Source of the DNA: Cyclina sinensis
Lineage: Eukaryota > Mollusca > Bivalvia > Venerida > Veneridae
Direction of reading: 5' to 3'
NCBI GenBank assembly: GCA_012932295.1
Contig: JAAONU010000018.1
Location: 2,474,206 to 2,538,205 of the forward strand
Length of the DNA stretch: 64,000 bases
Shown here: in pieces, positions 45,501 through 57,100 of the stretch
Layout: every line of letters begins with the position of its first letter
Numbering within the stretch: position 1 is the stretch's first letter
The notes under the pieces: generated by a model
What the model was told of the DNA's origin: nothing
What the model saw: the letters and a program-made list of their open reading frames with translations, nothing else
Databases searched by the model: none
Position numbers and translations under genes: made by a program

Positions 45501-48500
45501 GAGAGGAAGCATGCATTGTAATAAATAAACATGTGACTAATTGTCCGGATTTCAATACAGATTTTGAAATCTAGAATAAAATATGTATTCTAATAGAATA
45601 CAACACCTGCCTCCATTAATTTATTTAGGCTATCATCTTTGAAATCCGGGTCCTTTATAGATGTTAGTAGATCTGTGATCCGTGTGCTGTACTTATTAGC
45701 CCGGCCCGCAGGTTTTACTTCCTTAAATATGGAAAGAAATCCACGTGCAACCCATGAAGCAAATTGAAAAGTGCAAAAAGCAGTGGGAATCTAACTGGTC
45801 TAGAAATTCTACATATAAAATTTATAAAAAAAACAACATAAAACTCTACAGAGTTATGTAAAAGGTGAGGTAAAAATATACCAAAGTGAAAAACAGTCTA
45901 GATAATATGTGAATAGCAAAACAAAGTACTGAATTAGTAAAACTTACATATCTGTATAGAAATATGGGATGCACAAAGGAAAATGATTTAGTTTGTGGAA
46001 GTTTATGGAACAAAAATCCAAGATGAACTTTAGTTAGTATTACGATGGTGCTTTGTTCTGTCTGCGAGGATGCACATTTACCTTTTGAACATAGAACTCT
46101 CTTACTCCGTTTAATATCTGATTTGTGAGGAAATGATTCATACAGAGAAAAACTTCCCTTGTATGTTTACATCTACTTATTACAGAAGTTGGTTAGTAAT
46201 TCCAATGTCAGCAAATATGCATACAGCAGATTTTGAAAAATAAAACCAAAAATGTGTGAAATTATTCAACAGTATGTTGATGTGGCTAAAACAGCATCTA
46301 ACTGTGCTTTTAAATTCTCTATCATTCGGTCGAATTTATTGTAACAAGGATTTCGAAGAAACTCTTTGCAACAACAGGCACCACCTTATACAAATTCCAA
46401 CCGCCGTTACACACACGCAACGGAGGTCTTCCCGATCGTATAAAACGTAACTAATGTCGTTATAATTTCACACTTTCTTTACGTAACAGTTTGAAACTAG
46501 GGTTTACACTTACGTCATAGTGACCCGGATGATAATCCTCATCTCTCTAACAATGTAATATTGAGGTGGTTATGAAATGAATTCTCTTACTCTCAGAGGC
46601 TTTTTACCTTTACCTTTTGATTGTTTTATTTCAAAGCGTTTGATATGCTTTTCAGTAATAGACAAAATATGAAGATATTCCGACAAATTTCATTCACTGA
46701 AATCGATTTCTTAGCTTTCAATGACGTAAAACTGATCTTTCCATTGTTTTAAGTAGAAAAAGTTTTAGCTTCAAAGAAAAGGAAAAGGAAATTACTATAA
46801 AAGAATGAAAAGATGTAACTGATTTTCTTTACAAGATCACGTTAAATACAGTCGCTAAAAGCTTTGTTAAATGTTGGCTGATAGTAACAGGAAACAGCAG
46901 GTACTTGCATATCTACATACATACATGTTGTATTAGCACTAGTAGATTTATGTTTCATATTTATTTTCTTACTAATGAAGAAACAAAGACAAAGATATAT
47001 TCTTAAATAAATGTACTTTGGTGACTGTAAACTTTTTTCAACAGGATTATTACAAAAATAAAACAATCGTTCCGGGTCTTTGCCTCTTAAAACCACAGAA
47101 ATTATCAAGGAATTTCTGAGAAACCTCTAACAATTTACACAAACATAAAGAAATAAACATTAATAACATATATATCTCCATCTCTAGGACTGAAAATTGA
47201 AATAGTTTTATTCCTGCCTGGTGGTGTTGGGACACTTGACACTTACTTGATATTGCGTCTGCATATGACCCGCCGGTTGCCATGGCATTTCTTCGACTGG
47301 TGGTCGTCTGCGTTCATCTGGCATTCGATGGTATCGATTCTAAAGCATTATTAAATCGATGAAAATAATTGTATCAAGAAGATTATATTTGTTATATAAA
47401 AGTACATTTCTTTAAGTACGGCTTCAATATGGGCATATTTTTAAGATCTTTACATCTTTTAAGATTCGCAAGTGAGTCTTACATTATACATTTGTATATG
47501 TTTCCCATTTAATAGACTAATTTCGTCTAAACAAAGTAAAATAAAACTACATCTAGTGAAGCTATAAGATGTTAATAGCGAGTCTAAAAAAAAAGATAGA
47601 ATATTTTCGCAGGTCTGTTGACCTTTTGCTTCAAGCAGTATCTCATGTTAAAGTTAATACCGAGCGAAGGATATGGATAAAAGCAAACAACTAAACATAT
47701 GCTAAATCTGCTCTACACTGTTCTTAATACAATACCTGAATAAAAAAATATAAAAAACGCTCTAGCTATATTGCAGCAAAATATATTATAATGTCTTTTT
47801 CAGATAATGATCACAAAATATGCCAAGAAATAGACTATAGACATTAAGTAACGCTTTGAAAGTACTGACATGTCTGTTTATACCCGGCAAACTTATAACT
47901 TTTCTTGCCTACAACGCTTAAACTAACATCAAACGAAGACCAAAAATGTGTCCACAATAGGACATTCTTCAGACTTTTAAATTGTTTCCAGTTTAAATAT
48001 TATTTTCATTAGAGATTTTTGGCGGTAATTTTAAAGTAACACTTACATCTAATCTAAAGTCGAACTTTTTCTCTTGAAACGGTTCCGCCTATAAATGGAA
48101 AATAAATAAGAATAAAAAGAAAAACCTGCCATCAGAAAAAAGCTGAACAACTCAAAACATTGATTATATTTTTATTACAACATAATAACTGGGAAAAAAG
48201 CGTGACTGCATTATGAGCATTCATTTCTATCACAAATTCTTGGACATTTTCATTTTCTTAAATAGTATAATTTCAGACAATCTTTAATCATGACAGTAAA
48301 CAGTTTTGTTACCAGGCCTAACTCTTCTATTATTTTAAAATGAACACGCCGTCATTCAATTTAAAGATGTACAATTTTTCTCGAACATACCACTGATTAA
48401 ATAGCGAATCTTACAAACACCATGAACAAACTTCATGAACTCGATGAACTCGATACAACAACAGATGTCATAAACAGGTTAAGAATATAGATGTATAACA

Positions 48501-51500
48501 AGCCACATATTTTAGTCACGTTTCATTAATGCATTTATTTAATTGCTGCAATATAATAAGCAGTTTCTAAAGCCTACAAGGCCAAAGCTTGCCCTGTTTA
48601 AACAAAGCGCTGAAGTATGGAAAGAATTGTGTAGAAATACAAGAAATCAAGAAGTTGTTAATGAGAATATATAGTTAGAGGATATTGTTATTTTACAAGA
48701 AACCCAATGATGTGTTTTTCTTTTTTATGTTTCTTTTGTTTTTGTTTTCCTTTTTGGAAAAAGATACATAACAAGGTTGCTATGATGAACCTAAATCGCC
48801 CATCCCTGATTTCATAACCGTACCCTTAGAAACAAGAAATAAGGACAGTCATGAAATCAAAATAAATTAAAATTAAAAAAAAAAACTTAGAAGTGTCTTT
48901 GCAATACTACGAAGTTCCGAATTATACACCAAACCCTGTTCAGAAGGTTAGTGTCAATGTTTCCGAATTCAAATACTGAAAACTCTTTGGTTAACGCTGG
49001 GGTAGGATAAAGATTAATCAATTGTTTTGATTGGCTATTAAAATATCTTATAAAAAGCAATGTGAAATTCAGTTACCTGCAAGACGGGGTAAAATCTTTG
49101 TAGGGGCCCTGTAAGAATTGCTTTAGGCCGAATGTTAAAGATTTTGCTCTTAGATTCCTCTATTCTTTTTAAAATGTTTACATACTTCCGTGTAAAATAC
49201 GATCCAGTCCCAAGGAATAGAGCCAGTGATGACCCCAGGGCATAACATTTGTAGACGACTTTTTGTCTATCAAATTATAAAATTATCAATAATTTTATCA
49301 GTTTTGATAGATGTTACCTAGACAGTACTACATGTTAAATTTCAGAACTCTGAGTCTTTTGGTTCCAGACAAGTAATCTCGACATGTATGTCTCCAGCTG
49401 TCATGAGTTCTGTGTTGAATAAAATTCTTCGAACAAGTGTGGCAGATCAAAGAGTATCCATACCATGGCTTATTAGCTGGTACATGGAAGATGTCTTTTG
49501 AAGAAAACAATGGACACAGACGGACAAAGGCCGGTTGCAAAAGTTCTCTGTAAGCATGTTGTGTTTAGATGAGTTAACATTTCTTTAGTTTTTTCATTGT
49601 ATTTTGACATTTTTTCTGAAATTGACTTTAAGTTTTTAAGACCACCAGAAGCATGCGGATTTTGAAAAGACGTGTTCAGCTGTAAGCACATCATAGTAAA
49701 ACACCTGGAAAGCGTTGAGAAAAACAATCAAAGCCTCTTGTGTCTAGGAAAGCAGTAGATACTTGTCCATAGTGCATCTAAGCAGAAATGTAATGGTATA
49801 CACCATGCTAAAAATCTAAACGATAAGCAGCGAATTTGCACGAGAGCTATGAAATGTTAAATAGGGAACGCCAGAGCTGTTCTAAAAAGTGTTCATAAGA
49901 CACATGGCATCAAACTACGATTTATATATAACTTGAAGTAAGTAGGCCACGTTGCTTCATACGATATGCACTCAAGACAGATCTGGCATTCCATAGTTAT
50001 GTAAAAGAGCCAGGTTTCTACCATTAAATACCTCAAAATATCTCTGACCCTGTACGGGTACTGTCCTGTGATAACCCTGGAAATCAAAACATGAAAAACT
50101 CCTAACTTTGACTTTTTAACTTTACACACCATGACAACTGTAGTTGTTTAATCAAAACAGTGCAAATAAAATCTTAAGAAAACTGCCAGTATTTTCCAAA
50201 TTTCTGTACAAATTGAATTATTAATTTAATCACGCAACAGTGTCTATATCTACATAAAACAAAGTATGGATATCAAGGATGCGGCAAAAGAAATACAAAC
50301 TGAATAAAAGTAAGAAGGTGCATATCAAGATTGTAAATGCAACATAGAATAAAGACTTAAGCATTTTATCCACATGGCAAATCACAGCGTATCTGTTGTC
50401 ATATTTTACAACACAGCAATGGTAAGTGCAAGAGAAAAGGACTTTGAAATAAGAATATTGTAATCAATGACCTAATAATGTACAATCTTTTACGTTAACA
50501 TTTTGAAAATAGAACATATTTATTTTTGCATAAGAAAATAAAATCTGACTTTCTAGCAGCAAATAACCAATCATCTTAAGTTGTTTTTACTGGAACAGTT
50601 ACGTATAACTAAACTTACTTAAGTAATACTAAAATGTAATTTCACCTTTCCAAAGCAATGTATTTTTATTAATGATATAATCTTATATAATGATTATATA
50701 ACACATTAAAGTCTAATAGTTAATATACAACGTGCGTGCGTGCATGCATGCGTGCGCGCGCGTGTTTGTGTGACATATACATTAGGAACTCAGGATTGAA
50801 CACAACGAGCACAAGCACTATATGTCTGGGTAAGGGTTATAGATTATATAAAGCATTCTTTAGTACAGTTTGTTACTCGTCTGGTTAGGAATAAGTCTGT
50901 ACATTCTTTTTATCTCTGTTTCATTTACGGATGTAAGAAATAAAATACAATTTAGTATTGTTAGACAACCATATTTGGCGGATGCAGCATAGGTTGTCAC
51001 TGACTGGTACTAAAAACTAAAATACTAAAAATAACGTCCATTACTTTTCAGAATAAAATATCACAGCGAAAGAAGAGTATTGGTTAAGGTGAATACATTT
51101 TGTCTAAAAGCAAAAGCAGGGTAAATTATATAAATGTAGGTATTTTCTTACCAGATAGGCACTTGCTTAATGAAATAGGGAAAAGGTTTAAACGTAGAGA
51201 GTGTAAACATTCCTCCAGAGAAGAAAGGGGCCTAGCACTGAGACAGAATCAAACCTTGTGTAACCTAGGGTTTCAAATAGATTTCTCTATTTTCAACCTT
51301 AACTAAACGCTAACTTCTATAAGACTTGTAATCAACACCCTATACTAGATCCGCCTCCTTGTAAAACAAGCCTACATATATTCTGGGTCCGCCTCCTGGT
51401 AAGCAAGCTTAGAGCAGCTACTTACACAGCCGCCCTCGTAATTTCGCTGGTACTGAGGCTGGGGAAAGTTGTGATAGGGAGGGAGGGGTGACGAGCAATT

Positions 51501-54134
51501 AAATGTAGGATCATATACTTCGCTGTGTGGATTTGCTCTCGGGTCAAGCGCACGTTCAAATGGGTTTCTTTGCGGACTTAAGTCTCGTGGGCGATCATAC
51601 GGATATCCGTAGGGGCTGCCTCTGTCATCCTGATAAAATGTGTCATATTTTTAGTGAAAAACATTTTTGTGGACATTTAACAACATCTTATCAGCTATCA
51701 AAATATTTTCAGTTGTATGGAATACTACATTTACACTAGTGTAACAATGTCCTTATAGTCAAACTTATTTTTATCTTCTCTATAAAGTTATCAATAAAAA
51801 TATATACAGTCTAGCTATGTGGAAGCAATACATTCTAGCACCTCAAGTGTATGGTTTTGCAGTGTTTATCAAACTTGTGTATTGTGCACAGACCAATACC
51901 CATAAAAGTAAAACTCAGTGTGTAAGAAAGAAGTCCACAAATGCAAGAAGACACATTACACTCATCAAGCAAAAACAAAGTCTTAGTTTGCCAAACACAT
52001 TGCCATCATAAAAAGTGAAGATTAAACCGTCAGAAATGTTACAATTTACTGCTGGCATAGCAATGAAATTAAAACTGGTTGATAGGTTGATATCAGTGTA
52101 GCTGGTGTCTGAAATTCATTCTTCATGTTAAACTTATTGAACATATCGACGTTTTTTGGCGTCACATGTTCAGATCTAATATTTAGAAACATAAGGAAAA
52201 TTGCATAAAAGAAAACATTTTTTGACTATTATACTTTCGTGTTACGAACTTACCTCATATCTTGGCTCATATCGGCCCTTGTTTTGTGGCCTTGTCTGTA
52301 ATATAAAACAGTTTTTAATATCAGGCCTTGAATCATGATTTGGACTGCCTTTTGTGTAATGTGATAAAGTTCCCTATCACACGTGTCTGTCTGGCGACCG
52401 AACTATTCTCTTATTGACAACAAAAGGCTAAGCAGCATATAGTGGTAGAATGTAACTGTAACATGTAAACATTATGCTGACATATGCAACCATAGGATTA
52501 CAATACAGCAGTCCCTGAAAATTCCAGAAACACAGGAAAGACTAGGTCAAGAATAAACTATACAACATTTGAAAGGGCGACACAAAGCTGCCATTCAATG
52601 ACTTTTTTTTTCTCTGTGAATGAACCTACTTGAATGGTTAAGACTACTACTATGATAAAATTATAAGGTAAACAAAGAGGTCATATATCAGTTAAGATGT
52701 ACTTGTCGTCCCAGATATGTAATCTCTGTTGCTTACTCGATTCTAACAATTAATCCAACATAAGTCAGTTCCTTTTAAAACATAAAATACAGTAAATTCC
52801 ACCAAAGAGACCAGTCAAAACATGGTAGTTAAACATACAGTATAGAAGGTAGTTAAACATACAGTATAGAAGGTAGTTAAACATACAGTACAGAAGGTAG
52901 TTAAACATACAGTATAGAAAGTAGTTGAACATACAGTACAGAAGGTGGTTAAACATACAGTATAGAAGGTAGTTAAACATACAATACAGAAGGTAGTTAA
53001 ACATACAGTACAGAAGGTAGTTAAACATACAGTATAGAAGGTAGTTTAACATACAGTACAGAAGGTAGTTAAACATACAGTACAGAAGGTAGTTAAACAT
53101 ACAGTATAGAAAGTAGTTAAACATACAGTACAGAAGGTAGTTAAACATACAGTACAGAAGGTAGTTAAACATACAGTACAGAAGGTAGTTAAACATACAA
53201 TACAGAAGGTAGTTAAACATATAGTACAGAAGGTAGTTAAACATACAGTACAGAAGGTAGTTAAACATACAGTACAGAAGGTAGTTAAACATATAGTACA
53301 GAAGGTATTTAAACATATAGTACAGAAGGTAGTTAAACATATAGTACAGAAGGTAGTTAAACATACAGTACAGAAGGTAGTTAAACATACAGTACAGTTA
53401 TTCCTGATGAATAATGAGACTGTTGTGATACTTCAGTGGCCACAGAGGTGCTTGTACTTTCCACAACTGTTCGAACATGTGTGACAGTGCAAACACTTGA
53501 ACAGTCTCGAACTAAGTGCAATTACGTGGTGTAAATATAATCTGTAAAAAGTCAATCTCGAACTAAGTGCAATAACGTGGTGTAAATATAATCTGTAAAA
53601 AGTCAATCTCGAACTAAGTGCAATAACGTGGTGTAAATATAATCTGTAAAAAGTCAATCTCGAACTAAGTGTAATAATGTGGTGTATATATGATATGTCA
53701 TAAAAGACAATCTCGAACTAAGTGTAATAACATGGTGTATAAAAATAATCTGTCAAAAAGTCAATCTCGGACTGAGTGCAATAATGATGTGTAAATATAG
53801 TCTGTCAAAAAGTTAATCTCGAAGTTTAATAATGAAGTGTAAATATGACCTGTCAAAAAAGTCAATCTCGAACTAAGTGTAATAACATGGTGTATATATA
53901 TAATCTGTCAAAAAGTCAATCTCGAACTAAGTCTAATAACGTGGGGTAAGTATAACCTGTAAAAAAGTAAATCTCGAACTAAGTGCCAGTCACTTTATAG
54001 TTTAGCTCGAACAATTCGGAAATATAGATACGGGCAGCTCGTGTGACACTTTAAGCAAAACTCTTAGCGCTTAATTCCTTGCATGACATTTTAACGATTA
54101 AATATACAACTGTCAAACTACTTACTTGATACAT
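42421..54134 (-). CDS. Protein with two DUF1330-like (dimeric alpha/beta-barrel) repeats and disordered N-terminus
   Basis: Twelve coding exons (54134-54126, 52295-52254, 51629-51426, 48088-48047, 47339-47247, 46546-46514, 45721-45611, 44920-44786, 44445-44196, 43899-43765, 43038-42856, 42518-42421) join to 444 aa. Residues 1-140 are polar, rich in Arg, Pro, Tyr and Gln (YGYPYDRPRDLSPQRNPFER; PQPQYQRNYEGGC), and probably disordered. Residues about 179-300 (NKGYLVMVRFRPTDLADVIT ... RYAVACFWFKDYIHARDWF) and about 307-440 (EVTLLWSEYPGIFERYEYDF ... VITVSTFPSMKDVSQFYYDP, EYTEIKRNL) each fit a ferredoxin-like dimeric barrel. FPSM..V..FYYDPEY resembles DUF1330. No signal peptide is seen. The ATG is chosen because an in-frame TGA lies just upstream in the same exon. 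The biochemical role is unknown. Confidence 0.85.
42856..43038 (-). CDS. DUF1330-like gene, exon 11 (aa 352-413)
   Basis: Acceptor TATTTACAG completes Cys. Encodes KYKAGDITPLNKFGSPGYAR to STFPSMKDVSQFYYD. Donor GATC|GTAAGT leaves one base. Confidence 0.88.
43290..43400. repeat. GACAGACAGACGGAC simple repeat with dispersed repeat
   Basis: Two (CAGA)n-type runs separated by GCATGGACTCGAGG lie in the intron between exons 10 and 11 of the DUF1330-like gene. Confidence 0.7.
43765..43899 (-). CDS. DUF1330-like gene, exon 10 (aa 307-352)
   Basis: Acceptor TTTTCCAG. Encodes DEVTLLWSEYPGIFERYEYD to GGNPYVSA. Donor GCAT|GTACGT leaves one base. Confidence 0.88.
44085..44215. repeat. Tandem duplication spanning an exon end and splice donor
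   Basis: GGTCGTGTTAGGCAAT starts at 44085 and again at 44161 (76-bp offset). Both copies continue to TGACTTACTATCCGGGGTAA and AGGGAGTCGG. The second copy lacks about 21 bp in the middle. The right copy is the real 3' end of exon 9 with its donor; the left copy is a decoy lying in the intron. Confidence 0.9.
44196..44445 (-). CDS. DUF1330-like gene, exon 9 (aa 224-307)
   Basis: Acceptor ATATTTTACAG. Encodes MHIVMPSHQSLASDRWWDPR, then RYAVACFWFKDYIHARDWFQ and VVAIPLTYG, the second half of repeat A. Donor GGATA|GTAAGT leaves one base. The 3' end and donor are duplicated just downstream. Confidence 0.88.
44786..44920 (-). CDS. DUF1330-like gene, exon 8 (aa 179-223)
   Basis: Acceptor TTTGATTCAG. 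Encodes ANKGYLVMVRFRPTDLADVI to GFSEPKL, the first half of repeat A. Donor CTG|GTTAGG is weak, phase 0. Confidence 0.85.
45611..45721 (-). CDS. DUF1330-like gene, exon 7 (aa 142-178)
   Basis: Acceptor ATATTTAAG. Encodes EVKPAGRANKYSTRITDLLT to LNKLME. Phase-0 joining to exon 8 needs a GC donor (GAG|GCAGGT). The alternative is a GT donor four bases later (ending at 45607) with an acceptor 10 bases inside exon 8, which drops two residues. Confidence 0.75.
46514..46546 (-). CDS. DUF1330-like gene, exon 6 (aa 131-141)
   Basis: Acceptor ATTGTTAG. A 33-bp phase-0 exon encoding RDEDYHPGHYD. Donor GAC|GTAAGT. Very small, so it could be alternatively used without breaking the frame. Confidence 0.75.
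47247..47339 (-). CDS. DUF1330-like gene, exon 5 (aa 100-130)
   Basis: Acceptor TGCTTTAG. A 93-bp phase-0 exon encoding NRYHRMPDERRRPPVEEMPW and QPAGHMQTQYQ. Donor CAA|GTAAGT. Confidence 0.85.
48047..48088 (-). CDS. DUF1330-like gene, exon 4 (aa 86-99)
   Basis: Acceptor CATTTATAG. A 42-bp phase-0 exon encoding AEPFQEKKFDFRLD. Donor GAT|GTAAGT. Confidence 0.82.
48089..51425. other. Intron 3 of the DUF1330-like gene
   Basis: Mostly featureless AT-rich sequence with an alternating purine/pyrimidine stretch at 50731-50772. A 32-bp exon-like segment at 49077-49108 would shift the frame and was not accepted. Confidence 0.45.
50731..50772. repeat. GCGTGCATGCGTGCGCGC microsatellite
   Basis: About 42 bp of alternating purine-pyrimidine sequence, mixed GT, GC and AT steps, potentially Z-DNA forming. 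It is intronic. Confidence 0.85.
51426..51629 (-). CDS. DUF1330-like gene, exon 3 (aa 18-85)
   Basis: Acceptor TTTTATCAG. Encodes DDRGSPYGYPYDRPRDLSPQ to YQRNYEGGC. Donor TGT|GTAAGT, phase 0. Confidence 0.88.
52254..52295 (-). CDS. DUF1330-like gene, exon 2 (aa 4-17)
   Basis: Acceptor TATATTACAG. A 42-bp phase-0 exon encoding TRPQNKGRYEPRYE. Donor GAG|GTAAGT. Confidence 0.82.
52821..53397. repeat. 24-bp minisatellite, about 24 copies
   Basis: The unit is GTAGTTAAACATACAGTACA followed by GAAG, with few differences between copies. Because 24 is divisible by three, the minus strand is open for 207 codons (iterated MFNYLLYC). The array lies in intron 1 of the DUF1330-like gene. Confidence 0.97.
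53504..53990. repeat. 51-bp minisatellite, about 9 copies
   Basis: CTCGAACTAAGTG recurs at 53506, 53557 and 53608 (51-bp spacing). The following units are more diverged and slightly different in length. All units contain GGTGTAAATATAATCTGT. It abuts the 24-bp array. Confidence 0.93.
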
Positions 54135-54152
54135 TCTTGTCCTTTCTCAGAT
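54126..54152 (-). CDS. DUF1330-like gene, first coding exon (aa 1-3)
   Basis: On the coding strand this is a 27-bp exon after TTTATTTGCAG, with ATG at 54134-54132 encoding MYQ and a strong donor CAA|GTAAGT. An in-frame TGA upstream makes the first 18 bases leader. A start this close to a splice site is unusual; the exon itself is well bounded. Confidence 0.6.
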
Positions 54153-57100
54153 CTGCAAATAAACCAAAATTTTTTTTTTTTCATTTGATTTTCAAACAGT
54201 TTCCTACCCTAATACAACAAAGGAAACCACATTGTAATTTCTTTTCAATTATTGTTAATTCACATGGTATTATTAGTCCAAGCGCTTATTGCAATTATAA
54301 TACCATTTGGTATAAACAGAATTGAAATTGACTTTAAAACTGACAATATCAAAAGTTTGATCATAGACCTAATATATATTATTAATATTTGAACAGTCAC
54401 TCTAATTAAAATATTTTGATGGGAGTACATTATCAGATCTTAATTTTGAACGTTTAAGAGTTTTGTTCCACAGTCCAGATTTTATAAGTCTTCCCAATGT
54501 TTATTCTTTTTTGAAATTTGTAATTATGCAAAATACCGTTCTATAGAGAACGTAGAGTCACTTCGGACAGACTGCTTAAATATCTGAAGGTTGATTTTCA
54601 AAATTCTAAAATTATGAATATGATAATTAATAATAAATTATTAACACAAATGAAATTATTTGAGTTTCATCATTTTCAGCTATAAATTTTAAGAGAAAGT
54701 GATTTTTTTGCCATTAAACTCTTCCAAAATTACTAGCGAAACATTATAACAATACAAAATGTAAACATACTCATAGGTGTATAACTAGATATCGAAATAA
54801 CATGTATTTCAAATAGCTCTACCACAGTCAATGATTTCTTTTTCGAATATCGAAGAGAGAGAAATTACTTATATCAAGACATCTCTAATTTCTCAGAAGA
54901 GAATTATTTCATAAGTTTTCTCTATAGTATTTAAATTCAAGTTTGGTTTAATGCCTTCTTAGATAGTTTATACTAGGTGCCACTGGGACGTATATGTTCA
55001 CGAAACAATTTGAATAGTGCATAATAAATGACTTCATTTAAAATGCCATCAAAAAAAATCTGAAACATTTCTTCCATAAAAATTGCATCACTATTCACAA
55101 CACTGAGGATTTAGTTTATTTTCTTTATTTCAAATTGAATTATTTGATGTCTGAAAAGTTATGTTTAGGTTCAGGGACGCTATATTAAGTAAGCACTTTT
55201 TAATTAAATAATTTTGACATATATTTTTATTAAATGGTAATAATGTAGGGGATTAAAATAGTGACGATGATGACTTTAAAAGACCTCTTGTTCCGAACTA
55301 TTACCTCGATATGCAACTGGCCAAATCACTGTACTAAGGGTCAGTGTTGTGTCTGTAACGTGAGGATATGATTACAATAAAGTCAATGTCATGGAATGAT
55401 AAAAATAAAGATAACTTTGATTTTTAGATCTTCAACTGAAAAAGAAAAAAACTACTATCTGATCACAACCTTGATCAATACCCATTTTTGAAGTCGGATC
55501 CATTAACCAAATTTTATTCCATATTTCAGGATATATGTTATGTTTGAATTTATATAAACAAATTTGTCTTATAAAAGTTATGAGGTAATACGATGAATAA
55601 CTTACATTAGTTGTACGCAAATATTTATCCCCTCTTCAAATGAAAGTTATGAACACACTAATGATTAGTAATAACTTCTGAAATATTTGAAAAGAAATAA
55701 AATATCAAAGCCGCTTAAATGTGCTTACCAATAGTTACATGACATAATGGTTTTAACCTGAATAACGTGTAACCTTTTTAGCAGTAACATTTCTAAAATT
55801 ACATTCAATAATTACAAATATATGACTTTACATTAACAACAAATTACTTTCTTAAACGGGTTTGCTTGTTGGTGTTTTGATAAAAATCCGTCCCCACTAC
55901 CAAGCCGAAACAGAGGTATATTTATAAAAGTAACGTCCGTCAAATGTGTCAAATATACATGTATTTTGAGTACCAGAACATACAAACAGATGTAAACTTG
56001 TTATAATATAACCTAAAATGGTGTGAAACAAAAGAGAAAAATACGTTGAACTATGTTTTGTAATATCTACATTGTGGTGTTTGTTTTATACACGGAAATG
56101 GTTGGCTGTTGCCGTTTAAAAGCGGGGTCTAGGCATCGTTTCTATAATGAAACAACTGTATCAGGAAAAGAAATATCATTTAGAAACAGCAAAATACATT
56201 TAAAACATTATAAAAACATCAAAAATTCTCTTAAATACTTTAAAGCGATTGAATAACTACCAAAAGGAAACTTAAGGAAGATAGTTTATCACAAAAACCT
56301 ATAGCCTTTGAACCAAAGAAAATTAGTGTATTTAAAAAATTGCGAATCGTATCATTTTGAAAGAAAAATCTATCCTAGATTTGTTTTCATGTTACAGAAA
56401 AGCACGAATTCTGACATAATCCTGGATTCATTTTTTGAGAACTTTGTAAATAAAATGCGGTTCAGGTAAACATTGTGTCCGTTTTAATTGCAATCATAAT
56501 GATATATTGGCATTTACAATAGCAGGTAAACTTCATGCATTGCCCTGCAATTCTCAAGTGTTCACATGTCCACATAAACTACAACACTCTTCATGTGAAG
56601 CACTTCGAGGCAGTGTTGTAATTTACGGACGACATCATATCCGAAGGACACCGTTAGAAAAGGATGCAGGTCCTGTGAATTAGTCGTCAATGTTAACGTT
56701 TTTATCTGCTTGTATATTCATTCGGTCAAGTAGAGCATTTACACATGACTTAATGAATATGCATTTATAAATAAAGTAATATGCATCCACAAATAAATAT
56801 GGATCAGGAGTGTTAAATCCTAATTGATATTATCAAAATTTAAATGACCTTAACATGTGTTATATTCAGCAAGTCTATTAATGATCTACATATTTGTACA
56901 TCAAAGGAGAAACTGTTCTAAATATGAATTGAAATAAAACGTTATTCCATACATTTAAATGTAATTATTCTGATTTTCTTTTTCACTAATGAAGCACGAT
57001 TTTCAGTAGTTCTGTTATATCTAACCTCGTGTTAACACTTTCAATCACAAAATACCCTTGAATGTTCCCCCCCCCCCCACACACACACCCTTTTGCGTTG

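Noticed and set aside
49077..49108. Extra exon in the DUF1330-like gene (encoding GPYKDFTPSC)
   Set aside because: It has a good acceptor (CTTACAG) and donor (CAG|GTAACT) on the minus strand but is 32 bp long, so inclusion shifts the otherwise consistent phase-0 exons. It may be a cryptic or poison exon.
49328..49540. Minus-strand frame with several Cys and His (ICHTCSKNFIQHRTH)
   Set aside because: It looks zinc-finger-like at a glance, but the spacing fits no finger class and there are no splice borders consistent with the gene around it.
52765..53388. 207-codon minus-strand open frame (iterated MFNYLLYC)
   Set aside because: It is an artefact of the 24-bp minisatellite inside an intron. 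It has no signal of selection and no non-repeat domain.
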